NCBI GenBank assembly: GCA_903885165.1
Contig: CAISHO010000127.1
Span: forward strand, 1 to 42,238
DNA: 42,238 nt
DNA from: an uncultured Nitrosomonadales bacterium
GTDB taxonomy: Bacteria; Pseudomonadota; Gammaproteobacteria; Burkholderiales; Gallionellaceae
Direction of reading: 5' to 3'
Made by a program: the position numbers and the translations under genes. Below are positions 1 through 8,581 of the stretch, piece by piece; the stretch's first letter is position 1; the number at the start of each line of letters is the position of its first letter. Under the pieces are notes generated by a model. It had not been told where the DNA came from, ran no database searches, and saw nothing but the letters and a program-made list of their open reading frames with translations.

Positions 1-101
1 TGACCTTGAGCCTTGAATTTTGCAACACGTTTAGCGACATTCTTGATGCGCTCTGTCGTGCCGACCGATGTACCACCGTACTTTTGTACTATTAATGCCA
101 C
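1..101 (-). CDS. lysC: Aspartate kinase, N-terminal fragment (cut by window edge)
   Basis: Reading the minus strand from a GTG at 101 gives an N-terminus beginning [14 protein letters not shown], the lysine/ATP-binding start of the amino-acid kinase fold in aspartokinases. The KYGGTSVG motif is the family signature. The enzyme phosphorylates aspartate in the first step of lysine, threonine and methionine synthesis in the cytoplasm. Only about 33 codons are present; the rest lies to the left of the window. The GTG start is chosen because the conserved N-terminus begins there and aspartokinases carry almost no residues before this motif. The regulatory ACT domains cannot be seen. Confidence 0.9.
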   Translation of the reverse strand, partial: MALIVQKYGGTSVGTTERIKNVAKRVAKFKAQG

Positions 102-320
102 GATATATGTCCGACTTATAAAAGTGACGAGATTTTAGCGCAACTGACCAAAAAAAACGAGGTAAAACGAGGATTTTTCCTGAGTTTGACAAACCGCTCT
201 GTTAGAAAAATACAGCGCGATGCTGAAATTTACGCTAACAACGCTCACCGGTTATCGCGAAACATTGCCTGACCAGATACTCAAAGACGTCGGTGACAAC
301 CGGACTCAACAGTCAGTCTG

Positions 321-357
321 AAAAAACCGATTATATTTAAAAAATATCAATATAATC
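321..357 (-). terminator. Rho-independent terminator downstream of the PCu(A)C gene
   Basis: On the minus strand a 9-bp A/T-rich stem (GATTATATT with AATATAATC, at 329-337 and 349-357) is followed by GG and then six T residues. It begins 15 bases after the stop codon of the copper chaperone gene. The stem is weak in G/C, but the geometry and T-run are those of an intrinsic terminator. Confidence 0.6.
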
Positions 358-371
358 AATATTATATAAAA

Positions 372-848
372 TTAATGGTGCATATGATGCATGTGCTCAT
401 CATGAGACATATCGGTCATAGGCTTGACCTCTACCTTGACTTCAATCTTGACGGATGAACTATCGGCCACTTGGACATTCAATGTCAGCGGCAAACTATC
501 TCCAGCCTTGAGCGGTGCGCGCAATCCAATCAACATCAAATGAAAACCTGCCTCACCCAGATTAACGCGCTGACCGGCTGGCAGTTCGATCGCTTGAACT
601 TCACGCATTTTCATCACACCTTTATCGTGCGTCATGCTGTGCATCTCGGCAGACTGGCTGAGAGGCGTGGCAAATCCGGTCAATTTCGCTGCCTTTTCGC
701 TGACGATAGTCATATCCACCATCGCCGTGTCTTGCCCCGGTGCTGTGGCGCGCGCCCATGCACCTTCGACCTGTATCCCGCCTGCAAAAACCGGGCCATT
801 TAGCAATACAGCGATCAACAAGGTGCACAACTTGGTCATTTTTTTCAT
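372..848 (-). CDS. Periplasmic copper chaperone, PCu(A)C family
   Basis: A 158-residue exported protein that carries Cu(I) in the periplasm, in this family usually for assembly of the CuA site of cytochrome oxidase. A signal peptide covers about residues 1-22 (MKKMTK, then a hydrophobic stretch ending VFAGG). The metal motif H-X10-M-X21-H-X-M is present exactly at H70, M81, H103 and M105. The C-terminus is an added His/Met-rich tail (HDEHMHHMHH), a likely second copper site. The start at 848 is preferred because GGAG lies six bases before it; two in-frame ATGs upstream (863 and 854) are possible. The gene is divergent from regB, which suits a respiratory role. Confidence 0.9.
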   Translation of the reverse strand: MKKMTKLCTLLIAVLLNGPVFAGGIQVEGAWARATAPGQDTAMVDMTIVSEKAAKLTGFATPLSQSAEMHSMTHDKGVMKMREVQAIELPAGQRVNLGEAGFHLMLIGLRAPLKAGDSLPLTLNVQVADSSSVKIEVKVEVKPMTDMSHDEHMHHMHH

Positions 849-969
849 GAACATCTCCGCCATAGCAAAAAATCAATTATACCTGCGGCAACGCAAGGGT
901 TGGCGGCAAATCGTCAGATGCGACAATATGTCGCACCACCGTAATCCCGGCTGCGATTACAATCCGACT

Positions 970-2223
970 ATGAACCTCTATACTTCTTTGCCCGGTCATG
1001 TGCAGTTGCGACGTCTGGTCAATCTGCGCAGCTTCGCAGTCGCGGCACAACTTGTGATGCTCTCCGCCGCCTGGCAAATTCTACAATTGGATTTGGAATG
1101 GCTGCCGATGCTGATCGTGATCGCGACGCTCGCCACAATCAATGTCTTCACTTACCTGCGCTTGAGGAACGGCAAGCCTGTTATCAGCCTCGAATTATTC
1201 CTGCAACTTGGCATCGATGTCTTCGGCCTGAGCTTTTTGCTCTATTACGCTGGTGGATCGACCAACCCTTTTATTTCACTGTATCTTTTGCCACTGGTGA
1301 TCGCAGCAGCCACCTTACCGTCCAGTTACACCTGGGGCATGGCGGCACTCACCACCGCCTGTTACAGCGCGCTGATGGTCTACTTCATTCCCTTGCCGCA
1401 CAATCACGCGGATATGGACAACGCCTTCAACACCCACGTGCTGGGCATGTGGTTAGGCTTTGTCATCAGCGCCCTCGTGGTGGCTTATTTTGTGGTGAAA
1501 ATGGCCGAGGCGGTGCGCAGTCGCGATGCGTTACTGGTCAAGGTGCGCGAAGAAATATTGCGCAATGAACGTATCGTTGCTCTGGGTACGCAGGCGGCAA
1601 GTGCCGCGCATGAACTGGGCACACCGCTCGCCACCATGGCCGTGGTGATCGGAGAATTGCAACACGAGGTCTGCGCGCCGGAGTTGCGAGAGAGCCTTAC
1701 CCTGCTCGACGAACAAGTGCGCGGTTGTCGTCGCATTCTCGACAAGATGATGCTTAATGCGCAGGATAACGGCAGCAGCACGCGGCAAACAGCCGATGAT
1801 TTGATGGCGGAGTTGCTCGATGAATGGCAATTGCTGCGTCCTGCAGCGCAATACCGCTATAACAACCGCGCGCTCCAACCTTCCCCGTTCATTCAGAGCG
1901 ATGTCACCTTGCGCGCCGCGTTGATGAATCTGCTCAACAATGCAGCTGACGCGAGCCCCGAGTCGATTGAGCTCCACACTAGCCGGGATAGCAGCCATTT
2001 CATCCTGGAAATTCTCGATCGTGGAGAAGGCATCAGCGAAGATGCTGCGCTTAAAATCGGTTCCGCATTCTTCACCACCAAAACTGAGGGGCACGGGCTG
2101 GGGCTGTTTCTGGCCAATGCGACCATCGAGCGCTTAGGTGGCACGGTGCGCCTATACAACCGTGATGGCGGCGGTGCCACCACCCGCCTCACCTTACCTC
2201 TCGCTCAACAAGGCAAGCCATGA
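970..2223 (+). CDS. regB: Redox sensor histidine kinase RegB/PrrB type
   Basis: A 417-residue inner-membrane sensor kinase with about six hydrophobic segments in residues 15-180 and a cytoplasmic kinase core. The H-box AAHELGTPLAT places the phospho-acceptor at H214. The ATP-binding core shows NLLNNAADAS, DRGEGIS and GHGLGLFLA. Two RegB redox features are visible: the quinone-site motif GGSTNPF (95-101) and a cysteine (C253) in the dimerisation region, at about the place of the redox-active cysteine of Rhodobacter RegB. The known role of the family is autophosphorylation under reducing conditions and transfer to RegA. The start at 970 is chosen because the open frame upstream (back to 634) overlaps the divergent copper chaperone gene and has no family resemblance. 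Confidence 0.92.
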   Translation: MNLYTSLPGHVQLRRLVNLRSFAVAAQLVMLSAAWQILQLDLEWLPMLIVIATLATINVFTYLRLRNGKPVISLELFLQLGIDVFGLSFLLYYAGGSTNPFISLYLLPLVIAAATLPSSYTWGMAALTTACYSALMVYFIPLPHNHADMDNAFNTHVLGMWLGFVISALVVAYFVVKMAEAVRSRDALLVKVREEILRNERIVALGTQAASAAHELGTPLATMAVVIGELQHEVCAPELRESLTLLDEQVRGCRRILDKMMLNAQDNGSSTRQTADDLMAELLDEWQLLRPAAQYRYNNRALQPSPFIQSDVTLRAALMNLLNNAADASPESIELHTSRDSSHFILEILDRGEGISEDAALKIGSAFFTTKTEGHGLGLFLANATIERLGGTVRLYNRDGGGATTRLTLPLAQQGKP

Positions 2224-2762
2224 AACCTGATGAATCCGCAACGCTGTTACTAGTCGATGATGACGCGACCTTCTGCCGGGTACTGAGCGCAGCCCTGACT
2301 AAACGCGGCTTCTGTGTCAGCACCGCGCACAGCGTGGAACAAGCTGTCCCGATGGCACAGAATAACCCGCCCGAATTCGCGGTGGTGGACCTGAAAATGG
2401 GCGGCGCACCGGGACTGACCCTAGTCAAAGTCTTGCACGAACTCGACCCTAACACCCGAATTATCGTTTTAACCGGTTATGCGAGTATCAGCACCGCCGT
2501 TGAGGCGATTAAACTGGGCGCGACGCAGTACCTATCCAAGCCCGCCAATGCCGATGAAATCGTCACGGCCTTTGACCACACAGCCAGCGGTGAAGCACCT
2601 ATCGAGTTACAGCGCCCCCAGATCGAACATCTGGAATGGGAACATATACAGCGTGTGCTGCACGAACAGGACAATAATATTTCCGCCACCGCTCGCGCAC
2701 TCAACATGCACCGCCGCACCCTGCAACGCAAACTGAACAAACCGCCACTACGGCAGGAATAG
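2220..2762 (+). CDS. regA: Redox response regulator RegA/PrrA/ActR
   Basis: A 180-residue regulator with a receiver domain (residues 8-125) and a Fis-type helix-turn-helix at the C-terminus. Acidic pocket residues are D13-D15, the phospho-acceptor is D57 in VVDLKM, and the conserved Thr and Lys are in LTGYAS and LSKPAN. The helix NMHRRTLQRKL is nearly invariant in RegA proteins. Known members control photosynthesis, CO2 fixation, nitrogen and terminal-oxidase genes according to redox state. The ATG overlaps the regB stop in an ATGA arrangement, so the two are translationally coupled. Confidence 0.93.
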   Translation: MKPDESATLLLVDDDATFCRVLSAALTKRGFCVSTAHSVEQAVPMAQNNPPEFAVVDLKMGGAPGLTLVKVLHELDPNTRIIVLTGYASISTAVEAIKLGATQYLSKPANADEIVTAFDHTASGEAPIELQRPQIEHLEWEHIQRVLHEQDNNISATARALNMHRRTLQRKLNKPPLRQE

Positions 2763-2775
2763 TAAATGGAGAAGT

Positions 2776-2804
2776 CGGCGATAAAACTCGCCGCTACTCT
2801 TTTT
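2776..2804 (+). terminator. Terminator between convergent regA and scpB
   Basis: A 6-bp G/C stem (CGGCGA with TCGCCG, loop TAAAAC) at 2776-2793 is followed by CTACTCTTTTT. It sits 13 bases after the regA stop and ends exactly at the scpB stop codon. It should end regBA transcripts. The T-run lies inside the last codons of scpB. Confidence 0.5.
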
Positions 2805-3360
2805 CCAGTAAGGTGCCCATCTGTTGCAAGGAAGGCAGTTCCTGCAAGGCGCGCAGATTCAAGTCATCCAGCAGCTGTTTGGTGGTGGCGAACAACTCAG
2901 GTCTGCCTGGTGTATCGCGAGTGCCGACCACTTCTATCCAGCCACGTGTTTCCAGCGTCTTCAAAATTTGTGATGAGACCGCGACACCGCGTATCTCTTC
3001 GATATCGCCGCGCGTCACCGGCTGATGATAGGCGATGATCGCCAGCGTCTCCAGCACAGCGCGTGAATAGCGCGGCGCTTTTTGCGGATTGAGTCTATCC
3101 AGATATTGCTGCATGTGCGGGCGAGCTCTGAAGCGCCAGCCGCTCGCCACCTGAGTCAGTTCCACTCCCCGCTCCTGCCAATCGATCGCGATTTCTTCCA
3201 GCAAGGTTTCAAGCTGGCGACTAGTCAATTGCACATCGCATAGTTTCTTTAGTTCACTCAAAGGCAAGGGTTCCGCGCTGATCAGCAAGGCGGCCTCAAG
3301 GATATATTTCAGTTTCGTTGCAGAGAAGAGCTCAGTCTGCATCAGTCGCGCGTCGGACAT
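2794..3360 (-). CDS. scpB: Chromosome segregation and condensation protein ScpB
   Basis: A 188-residue kleisin-interacting protein of the SMC-ScpA-ScpB condensin complex, which compacts and segregates the chromosome. The two winged-helix regions are recognisable, including the family segment [20 protein letters not shown] and the GWIEVVG turn. The start at 3360 ([11 protein letters not shown]) is chosen over an in-frame start 12 codons upstream that would extend deeper into scpA. The gene overlaps the end of scpA by 29 bases, so expression is probably coupled. Confidence 0.93.
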   Translation of the reverse strand: MSDARLMQTELFSATKLKYILEAALLISAEPLPLSELKKLCDVQLTSRQLETLLEEIAIDWQERGVELTQVASGWRFRARPHMQQYLDRLNPQKAPRYSRAVLETLAIIAYHQPVTRGDIEEIRGVAVSSQILKTLETRGWIEVVGTRDTPGRPELFATTKQLLDDLNLRALQELPSLQQMGTLLEKE

Positions 3361-4135
3361 AGATATTCCCAAACAAGGTGTTTTGCTGAATCTCAACCAG
3401 ATATTCCTTGGCTAGCTCCAGCATGGCAATAAAGGTGACAACCAGTTTCGGCAGACCGTCATCCAGATCGAACAGGGTATCGAAAGCGACATACTCGCCG
3501 CTACGCAGCGCGCGCAGTATATGCGCCATCTGTTCACGCACCGAGAGTTGTTCCCGGCGCACCACGTGGTGGGTATTGAGTCTGGCGCGTGCCAGCAAAC
3601 CCATCCACGCCAGCTTTAAATCATCCACACTGATTTGCGGCAAGCGCTCCTCTACCGTGCGCTCAATCAGCACCTGAACGATCTCAAAATCGCGCCCCGC
3701 CTGCGGCAACTCATTGAGTTTCTGGGCGGCCAGTTTCATCTGTTCGTATTCCTGCAAACGGCGCATCAACTCGACTCTGGGATCTTCCTCATCATCGTCC
3801 GCCAGCTTGGGCGACTTGGGTAGCAACAGTCGCGACTTGATTTCGACCAGCACCGCCGCCATCAGCAAATATTCCGCCGCCAGCTCCAGCTTGTGCTGTT
3901 TGAGCAACTCGATATATGTCAGGTATTGCCGGGTCAGTTCCGCCATCTGGATATCCAGCACATCCAGATTGTGCTTGCGGATCAGATACAAAAGCAGATC
4001 CAGCGGCCCCTGAAAGGTCTCCAGCACCAACTCCAGAGCATCGGGCGGAATGTACAGATCCAACGGCATCTGCAACATCGGCTGACCGTGAAGACTTGCA
4101 TACGGAATAACAGACTGAACGAGGATGTCAGACAT
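3332..4135 (-). CDS. scpA: Segregation and condensation protein ScpA (kleisin)
   Basis: A 267-residue kleisin subunit that bridges the two SMC heads and binds ScpB. The signature [24 protein letters not shown] at the N-terminal helical domain is typical, followed by the [18 protein letters not shown] segment. The middle is acidic and probably flexible ([10 protein letters not shown]), and the C-terminus forms the winged helix that contacts the SMC head. It starts three bases after the AlbA_2 gene stop and overlaps scpB, so it belongs to a tight minus-strand operon. An inner ATG (MLQMPLDL) is a possible alternative start. Confidence 0.93.
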   Translation of the reverse strand: MSDILVQSVIPYASLHGQPMLQMPLDLYIPPDALELVLETFQGPLDLLLYLIRKHNLDVLDIQMAELTRQYLTYIELLKQHKLELAAEYLLMAAVLVEIKSRLLLPKSPKLADDDEEDPRVELMRRLQEYEQMKLAAQKLNELPQAGRDFEIVQVLIERTVEERLPQISVDDLKLAWMGLLARARLNTHHVVRREQLSVREQMAHILRALRSGEYVAFDTLFDLDDGLPKLVVTFIAMLELAKEYLVEIQQNTLFGNIYVRRATDAD

Positions 4136-4138
4136 CCT

Positions 4139-5485
4139 TTACGACCTATCCATCGTTGCAATATAACGCTGTTTAGGACTTTTAGGCTTATCAGGTATTG
4201 TGAGCGCTAATTTTCCCGATGCGATCAGGGGAAGCAAAAGCCTATGACGAAAATGCGGGTGATGACTCAAACCCAGATATTGCATCATTTCCTTAGTTGA
4301 ACGAGGAGTATTGCAAAATTTCAGCAGTGCGTCAGCTTGGTCGGTAGCTTGGTCGGTAACTTGGTCGGTAGCTTGGTCACTGCGTAGGTCACTAGTTTGA
4401 TCAAACCCCTCGGCAAAAGGTAAAACCAGCCGGATAAAATTAGGCGTGAAGCGATAAATGGTGCGCGGATAATGCTCAAGAATGCGCGGCACGCCTGAAC
4501 CCAGCTGTTCAACCATATCCAGATCACGAAAAACCCGCATCAATTCCTTGTTTTGCGGAACCGAATAGCCCATGAAGAATTCCTCTTCATCAAACCCGGA
4601 AGGCAGTCCACCGGCAGAAGTAATCTCCAGACGATCGGCAAACAACTCAAATTTTGGCGGCACTTCGTTGCTGTAATTGTTGTGGATAATAGCGTTGATT
4701 ACCGCCTCGCGCAGTGCCACAAGGTCGAGTAGTTTGCGCTCTTCGCGCCGATCCGGTGTAATGCGTGCAAAGGTTTTGTTCTCAACCTTGAGTTTTTCCA
4801 GCACAGCCTTGGTGGCTTTGACCAACGAGCAATAACCGTACTCTTCATTTTCGACCAGATTTACTCTGTCTGTTCCGGCATATTTGGCGACTTTGATCGA
4901 CAGCCCATTCTCGTCTGAAAGCAAATACGCAGCGTAGTTATATGAACCGTCTTCGGTCAACAGTTCCAAATTATGGGCAAACTGCTCATTTAACTTTAAC
5001 CGTGTTTCGTTGTAATAAATCTTCAGCTGTTCAAAAGTCAGCGTCTGTTTGCGCGATTTGATAGTACCGATGGAGTTACGGATACGGCTGCCGAACAAAT
5101 CTTCTATCATCCTGGCGGGCATCGGTTCGGATGCACTGCCGACCCGCAGATAACAGCCTTTAGGAGACATCCCCAGTCGCGACAGGTAGTACGGCTTTTC
5201 GGAACCACTGGCAACTGTAATCTTGATGATAGCTTTCCCGTCGCGAGTTTCGGCAATCACATCAAACAATCCCATAGTAGAGGGGCTGATATTGTTCCTG
5301 ATACGGTCCTTGATTTTTAACTGCACGCCGTCAGCATCCGAAACACCGACGGCGGCTTGCGTCCTGTCGTCGATGCCGAGATAAATAACCCCGCCATCGC
5401 GATAATTAAGAAACGCGACAACCTCCTTTTCCAGACTGTCGGTCAGTTCGCGTTTAATTTCGATACGGTTGGATTCCAGCATCAT
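4139..5485 (-). CDS. AlbA_2/Schlafen-type putative nucleic-acid-binding protein with GHKL-like ATPase region
   Basis: A 448-residue protein. Residues 1-115 match the AlbA_2 (Schlafen AlbA_2) domain: an E-x-K-x-E start (ESNRIEIKRE), the GGVIYLGIDD turn and KGCYLRVGSAS. Residues 245-350 resemble the HATPase_c_4 region of RecG-related predicted transcriptional regulators (REAVINAIIHNNY, ITSAGGLPSGF, GSGVPRI). A short acidic repeat of TDQ[A/V] follows, then a C-terminal part resembling a winged helix. Such proteins are mostly uncharacterised accessory genes, some linked to phage defence or regulation. It sits 73 bases after trpS and three before scpA, splitting two housekeeping genes. A good Shine-Dalgarno (AGGGTGG) precedes the paired ATGs. 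Confidence 0.8.
   Translation of the reverse strand: MMLESNRIEIKRELTDSLEKEVVAFLNYRDGGVIYLGIDDRTQAAVGVSDADGVQLKIKDRIRNNISPSTMGLFDVIAETRDGKAIIKITVASGSEKPYYLSRLGMSPKGCYLRVGSASEPMPARMIEDLFGSRIRNSIGTIKSRKQTLTFEQLKIYYNETRLKLNEQFAHNLELLTEDGSYNYAAYLLSDENGLSIKVAKYAGTDRVNLVENEEYGYCSLVKATKAVLEKLKVENKTFARITPDRREERKLLDLVALREAVINAIIHNNYSNEVPPKFELFADRLEITSAGGLPSGFDEEEFFMGYSVPQNKELMRVFRDLDMVEQLGSGVPRILEHYPRTIYRFTPNFIRLVLPFAEGFDQTSDLRSDQATDQVTDQATDQADALLKFCNTPRSTKEMMQYLGLSHHPHFRHRLLLPLIASGKLALTIPDKPKSPKQRYIATMDRS
4336..4379. repeat. 12-bp in-frame tandem repeat in the AlbA_2 gene
   Basis: The 12-base unit CTTGGTCGGTAG is repeated about 3.7 times (units starting at 4336, 4348, 4360 and 4372) with one base change. 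On the coding strand it encodes repeated Thr-Asp-Gln-Ala/Val. Copy number can change by multiples of four residues without breaking the frame. Confidence 0.9.
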
Positions 5486-5558
5486 GCCACCCTAATTTGT
5501 CGCATTAACCATATCAATCAGAATGAAAACGGGCAAGACTTTACGCACATAAACTAAA

Positions 5559-6761
5559 TCAGGAGTAGCTCAATCCCATCGCTTCGCGCACATCGCGCAT
5601 GGTTTCAGTGGCCAGTTTGCGCGCCTTTTCGTTCCCGTCAGCGATGATGTTGCGAACCAGTGACGGATCGTCCAGATACAGTTGCGCACGTTCACGCATC
5701 GGACGCTGCTCGACCAACACCGCATCGATCACCGGTTGTTTGCACTCGATACAACCAATGGACGCGCTCTTGCAACCGGCAATCACAAATTGTTTGATCG
5801 CATCATCCGAATATACCTGATGCAACTGCCAAACCGGACACTTGGCCGGATCGCCCGGATCGGTGCGGCGTATGCGCGCAGGATCGGTCGGCATGGTGCG
5901 AATCTTCTTGGCGACACTCACCTCGTCTTCGCGCAGTGTGATGGTGTTGTTGTACGACTTGGACATCTTCTGACCGTCCAGTCCCGGCATCCTGGATGCC
6001 ACGGTCAGCATGGCTTGCGGCTCTGACAAAATCATCTTGCCGCCACCTTCCAGATAACCGAACAGGCGTTCACGATCGCCCAGACTCAGACTCTGCTGTT
6101 CATCGAGCAGCGCCTTGGCTGACTCGAGCGCTTCCACATCGCCCTGCTCCTGAAACCTATTCCGCAACTCATTGTATAATTTAGATTTTTTCCCGCCAAG
6201 CTTTTTAACTGCCGCTTCAGCTTTTTCGGCGAAACCGGGGTCACGTCCGTACAAATGATTGAAACGACGTGCAAGTTCGCGGGTAAATTCGACATGTGGC
6301 ACCTGATCTTCACCGACCGGCACTTGCGTGGCACGATAGATCAGGATGTCTGAACTCATCAGCAAGGGATAACCTAAAAAGCCATAAGTAGCGAGATCCT
6401 TATCGGTCAGTTTCGCCTGCTGGTCCTTATAAGTCGGCATGCGTTCCAGCCAACCCAAGGGCGTGATCATAGACAACAACAGATGCAACTCGGCGTGCTC
6501 AGGCACTTTAGACTGAATGAACAGGGTCGAACTGGCCGGATCAACACCCGCAGCCAACCAGTCCACCACCATATCCCAGACGCTCTGTTCGATGATCTGC
6601 GGGGATTCATAGTGTGTAGTCAGTGCGTGCCAGTCAGCCACGAAGAACAGACACTCGTACTCGTGCTGCATCTTTATCCAGTTTTTTAACACGCCGTGGT
6701 AGTGACCCAGATGCAGACTTCCCGTAGGACGCATGCCCGACAATATTCGATTTGCAAACAT
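5559..6761 (-). CDS. trpS: Tryptophanyl-tRNA synthetase with a four-cysteine cluster
   Basis: A 400-residue class I synthetase that charges tRNA-Trp. The HIGH-type motif is LHLGHYHG (16-23) and the KMSKS loop is at 265-269. It is longer than the usual 330-340 residues because of an insertion of about 60 residues near 180-245 (VKKLGGKKSK onward). Near the C-terminal anticodon-binding region four cysteines occur at 308, 330, 337 and 340 (C-x21-C-x6-C-x2-C). This is close to the arrangement that holds a [4Fe-4S] cluster in Thermotoga maritima TrpRS. The start at 6761 lies two bases after the stop of the site-2 protease gene, indicating one transcript. Confidence 0.95.
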   Translation of the reverse strand: MFANRILSGMRPTGSLHLGHYHGVLKNWIKMQHEYECLFFVADWHALTTHYESPQIIEQSVWDMVVDWLAAGVDPASSTLFIQSKVPEHAELHLLLSMITPLGWLERMPTYKDQQAKLTDKDLATYGFLGYPLLMSSDILIYRATQVPVGEDQVPHVEFTRELARRFNHLYGRDPGFAEKAEAAVKKLGGKKSKLYNELRNRFQEQGDVEALESAKALLDEQQSLSLGDRERLFGYLEGGGKMILSEPQAMLTVASRMPGLDGQKMSKSYNNTITLREDEVSVAKKIRTMPTDPARIRRTDPGDPAKCPVWQLHQVYSDDAIKQFVIAGCKSASIGCIECKQPVIDAVLVEQRPMRERAQLYLDDPSLVRNIIADGNEKARKLATETMRDVREAMGLSYS

Positions 6762-6763
6762 TC

Positions 6764-7411
6764 TTAAATTCCAACTAAAGTAAAAATAAAATTCTCAACC
6801 AGTTTGGACAGGGGGGAAAGCACCTGCCCCAACACCGGCGTGATCGCCAAAAAAATCAATATAAACATCCCATAAGGCTCGATCCGGCTTAACTGATAAG
6901 CCTGACGGTGCGGCAGCAAACTGACTGCAACCCGCCCTCCGTCGAGCGGAGGCAAGGGCAGCAGATTCAGCACGACCAGGATCACGTTGATCTTAATGCC
7001 GACCACCGCCATACCCATCAGGGGTTCCGCAAAGTAACTCTCGGGACTGCCAGCCGATAATTTGAACAGGATAGCCCAAGCCAATGCCATCACCATATTC
7101 GAGGCGGGACCTGCCAGCGCGACCCAGAGCATGTCCTTTTTCGGGTTGCGCAGCGCGGAGAAGTTGACCGGCACAGGTTTAGCCCAGCCGAACAGTATGC
7201 CGCCCAGCATCAGCGTCATCAGCGGCAGCAAAACCGTACCGACCGGATCGATGTGGCGCAAGGGATTTAAACTGATACGCCCTTGCAGATAAGCGGTGTT
7301 GTCGCCAAAGTAACGCGCCACATAACCGTGCGCTGCCTCATGCAGGGTAATCGCGAACAGAATCGGGATAGCTGCGATGGTAATAGTTTGAATTAACTGA
7401 TCTATTTGCAT
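6764..7411 (-). CDS. Site-2 protease family (M50) membrane metalloprotease
   Basis: A 215-residue polytopic inner-membrane protein. The zinc motif HEAAH lies in the first membrane segment (about residues 24-28), and the second metal motif is NLLPLPPLDGGR (about residues 147-158). About six hydrophobic segments are present and no PDZ domain is seen, so this is the short SREBP/YwhC-like type rather than RseP. Its substrate is unknown. It sits between the Sua5-like gene (four-base gap) and trpS (two-base gap), a neighbourhood I recall as common in betaproteobacteria. Confidence 0.9.
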   Translation of the reverse strand: MQIDQLIQTITIAAIPILFAITLHEAAHGYVARYFGDNTAYLQGRISLNPLRHIDPVGTVLLPLMTLMLGGILFGWAKPVPVNFSALRNPKKDMLWVALAGPASNMVMALAWAILFKLSAGSPESYFAEPLMGMAVVGIKINVILVVLNLLPLPPLDGGRVAVSLLPHRQAYQLSRIEPYGMFILIFLAITPVLGQVLSPLSKLVENFIFTLVGI

Positions 7412-7415
7412 AATT

Positions 7416-8039
7416 TCAAATACCGAACGGTGCGATATCGCCCATGCCTTGACGTAACAAAACGGGTTTATCGCCGGTCAAATCGATGACGGTAGTGAAA
7501 TCGCTGCCCGCCGCCCCGCCATCGATCACCGCATCCACCTTCTTCTCCAATAATTCTCGTATCAATTCCGCATCGGTCAGCGGCCAAGGTTCATCAGGCA
7601 AAATCAGCGTGGAACTGGACATTGGCTCACCCAACTCTTCGAGCAAAGCCAGCGCCACTGGATGATCGGGAATACGTATACCGATCGTGCTGCGCTTTGG
7701 GTGCTGCAAGCGCTTGGGCACTTCCTTGGTCGCCTCAAGTATAAAGGTGTAACTGCCCGGCGTATTGGCCTTAAGTAACCGGAATTGGGCGTTATCCACC
7801 CGCGCGTAGTTTGAAATTTGTGATAAATCGCGACACATCAGCGTTAGAAAATGGTCATCATCCAGACGGCGTATCTGGCGTATGCGGCTCAACGCATTCT
7901 TGTCGTCCAACAGGCAACCCAGCGCATAGCAAGAGTCGGTGGGATAAACCACGATGCCGCCGTCTTTGAGTATCGCCACGGCCTGATGAATCAGCCGCAT
8001 GTTGATATTGTTGGGATAAATGGTGAAAAATTGTGACAT
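7416..8039 (-). CDS. Sua5/YciO/YrdC/YwlC family protein
   Basis: A 207-residue cytoplasmic protein of the family that makes threonylcarbamoyl-AMP for tRNA t6A37 modification, or a YciO-type paralogue of less certain role. The motifs are GGIVVYPTDSCYALGC (substrate lid), HFLTLMCRD, RSTIGIRIPDHP and SSSTLILP. The first differs slightly from the KRP motif of TsaC, which points to the YciO branch rather than the essential TsaC. The start at 8039 (MSQFFTIYP) is preferred; an in-frame start six codons earlier exists. It heads the operon leading to trpS and scpAB. Confidence 0.88.
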   Translation of the reverse strand: MSQFFTIYPNNINMRLIHQAVAILKDGGIVVYPTDSCYALGCLLDDKNALSRIRQIRRLDDDHFLTLMCRDLSQISNYARVDNAQFRLLKANTPGSYTFILEATKEVPKRLQHPKRSTIGIRIPDHPVALALLEELGEPMSSSTLILPDEPWPLTDAELIRELLEKKVDAVIDGGAAGSDFTTVIDLTGDKPVLLRQGMGDIAPFGI

Positions 8040-8057
8040 AGTCGCTAATGCTTCCAT

Positions 8058-8581
8058 TAAATATTACTGTTCTATGTGATTTTATAGATTGTACTAATAT
8101 CAGTTTTTACTACTGCCGGTGGCAGACCGGCAACTGGCTACTTTGGCTGCGTCCATGTTAAATTTTAATGATGCGCCCAAACTGCGTTTTCTTTTGCAGC
8201 AAAAGAACAAAGACAACGAAGTTGCAGTGAGGCATCGCCGAAACTAAAAGGCTACCCCGGTTTGCCGTGCATGCCTGTTTGATCACAAACAGGCGGCATT
8301 CCCTTGATAGCCAGCAAACAGCGGGGCTGCGGAACTCGCACGATCCACTAGCGGCCACGTGCTCAAACAGTGTTGGCTCAGCCAACCTTCATGTTATTTG
8401 TTTCGCCGAAACTGTTGCAATGCTGTGCATCGCAACACGTTTTCACCCAACTACACCGCTGTTCACTGGTTATCTGCGGCGACTCGCAGGGGATACGGTA
8501 CTACTGAATGTACGCAATTTCATTGTAAAATCTAACTTAAAGCTTTCCAATTACCCACTGCAATTCTCTATAAAGCCAATA
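8058..8581. other. Gene-poor stretch with several perfect hairpins, possible dispersed intergenic element
   Basis: No credible gene is seen in about 520 bases. Three palindromes stand out: TTCTTTTGC/GCAAAAGAA around one base (8189-8207), GCCTGTTTG/CAAACAGGC with a four-base loop (8273-8294), and GTTGGC/GCCAAC with a three-base loop (8372-8386). The central part (about 8185-8390, including CAAACAGCGGGGCTGCGG) has the feel of the long structured intergenic repeats seen in many betaproteobacterial genomes. That is recollection, not a search result. The 3' part (8400-8581) shows nothing recognisable. Confidence 0.45.

Noticed and set aside
634-969. Long N-terminal extension of the RegB frame
   Set aside because: It overlaps the divergent copper chaperone gene, has no family similarity, and the known RegB N-terminus begins at the ATG at 970.
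1531-2094. Long open frame antisense to regB
   Set aside because: Shadow of a well-supported coding sequence; no ribosome site, domain or plausible composition.
8158-8385. Open frame of 75 codons in the gene desert
   Set aside because: It runs through several hairpins, has an odd composition and no recognisable protein features; better explained as structured intergenic DNA.
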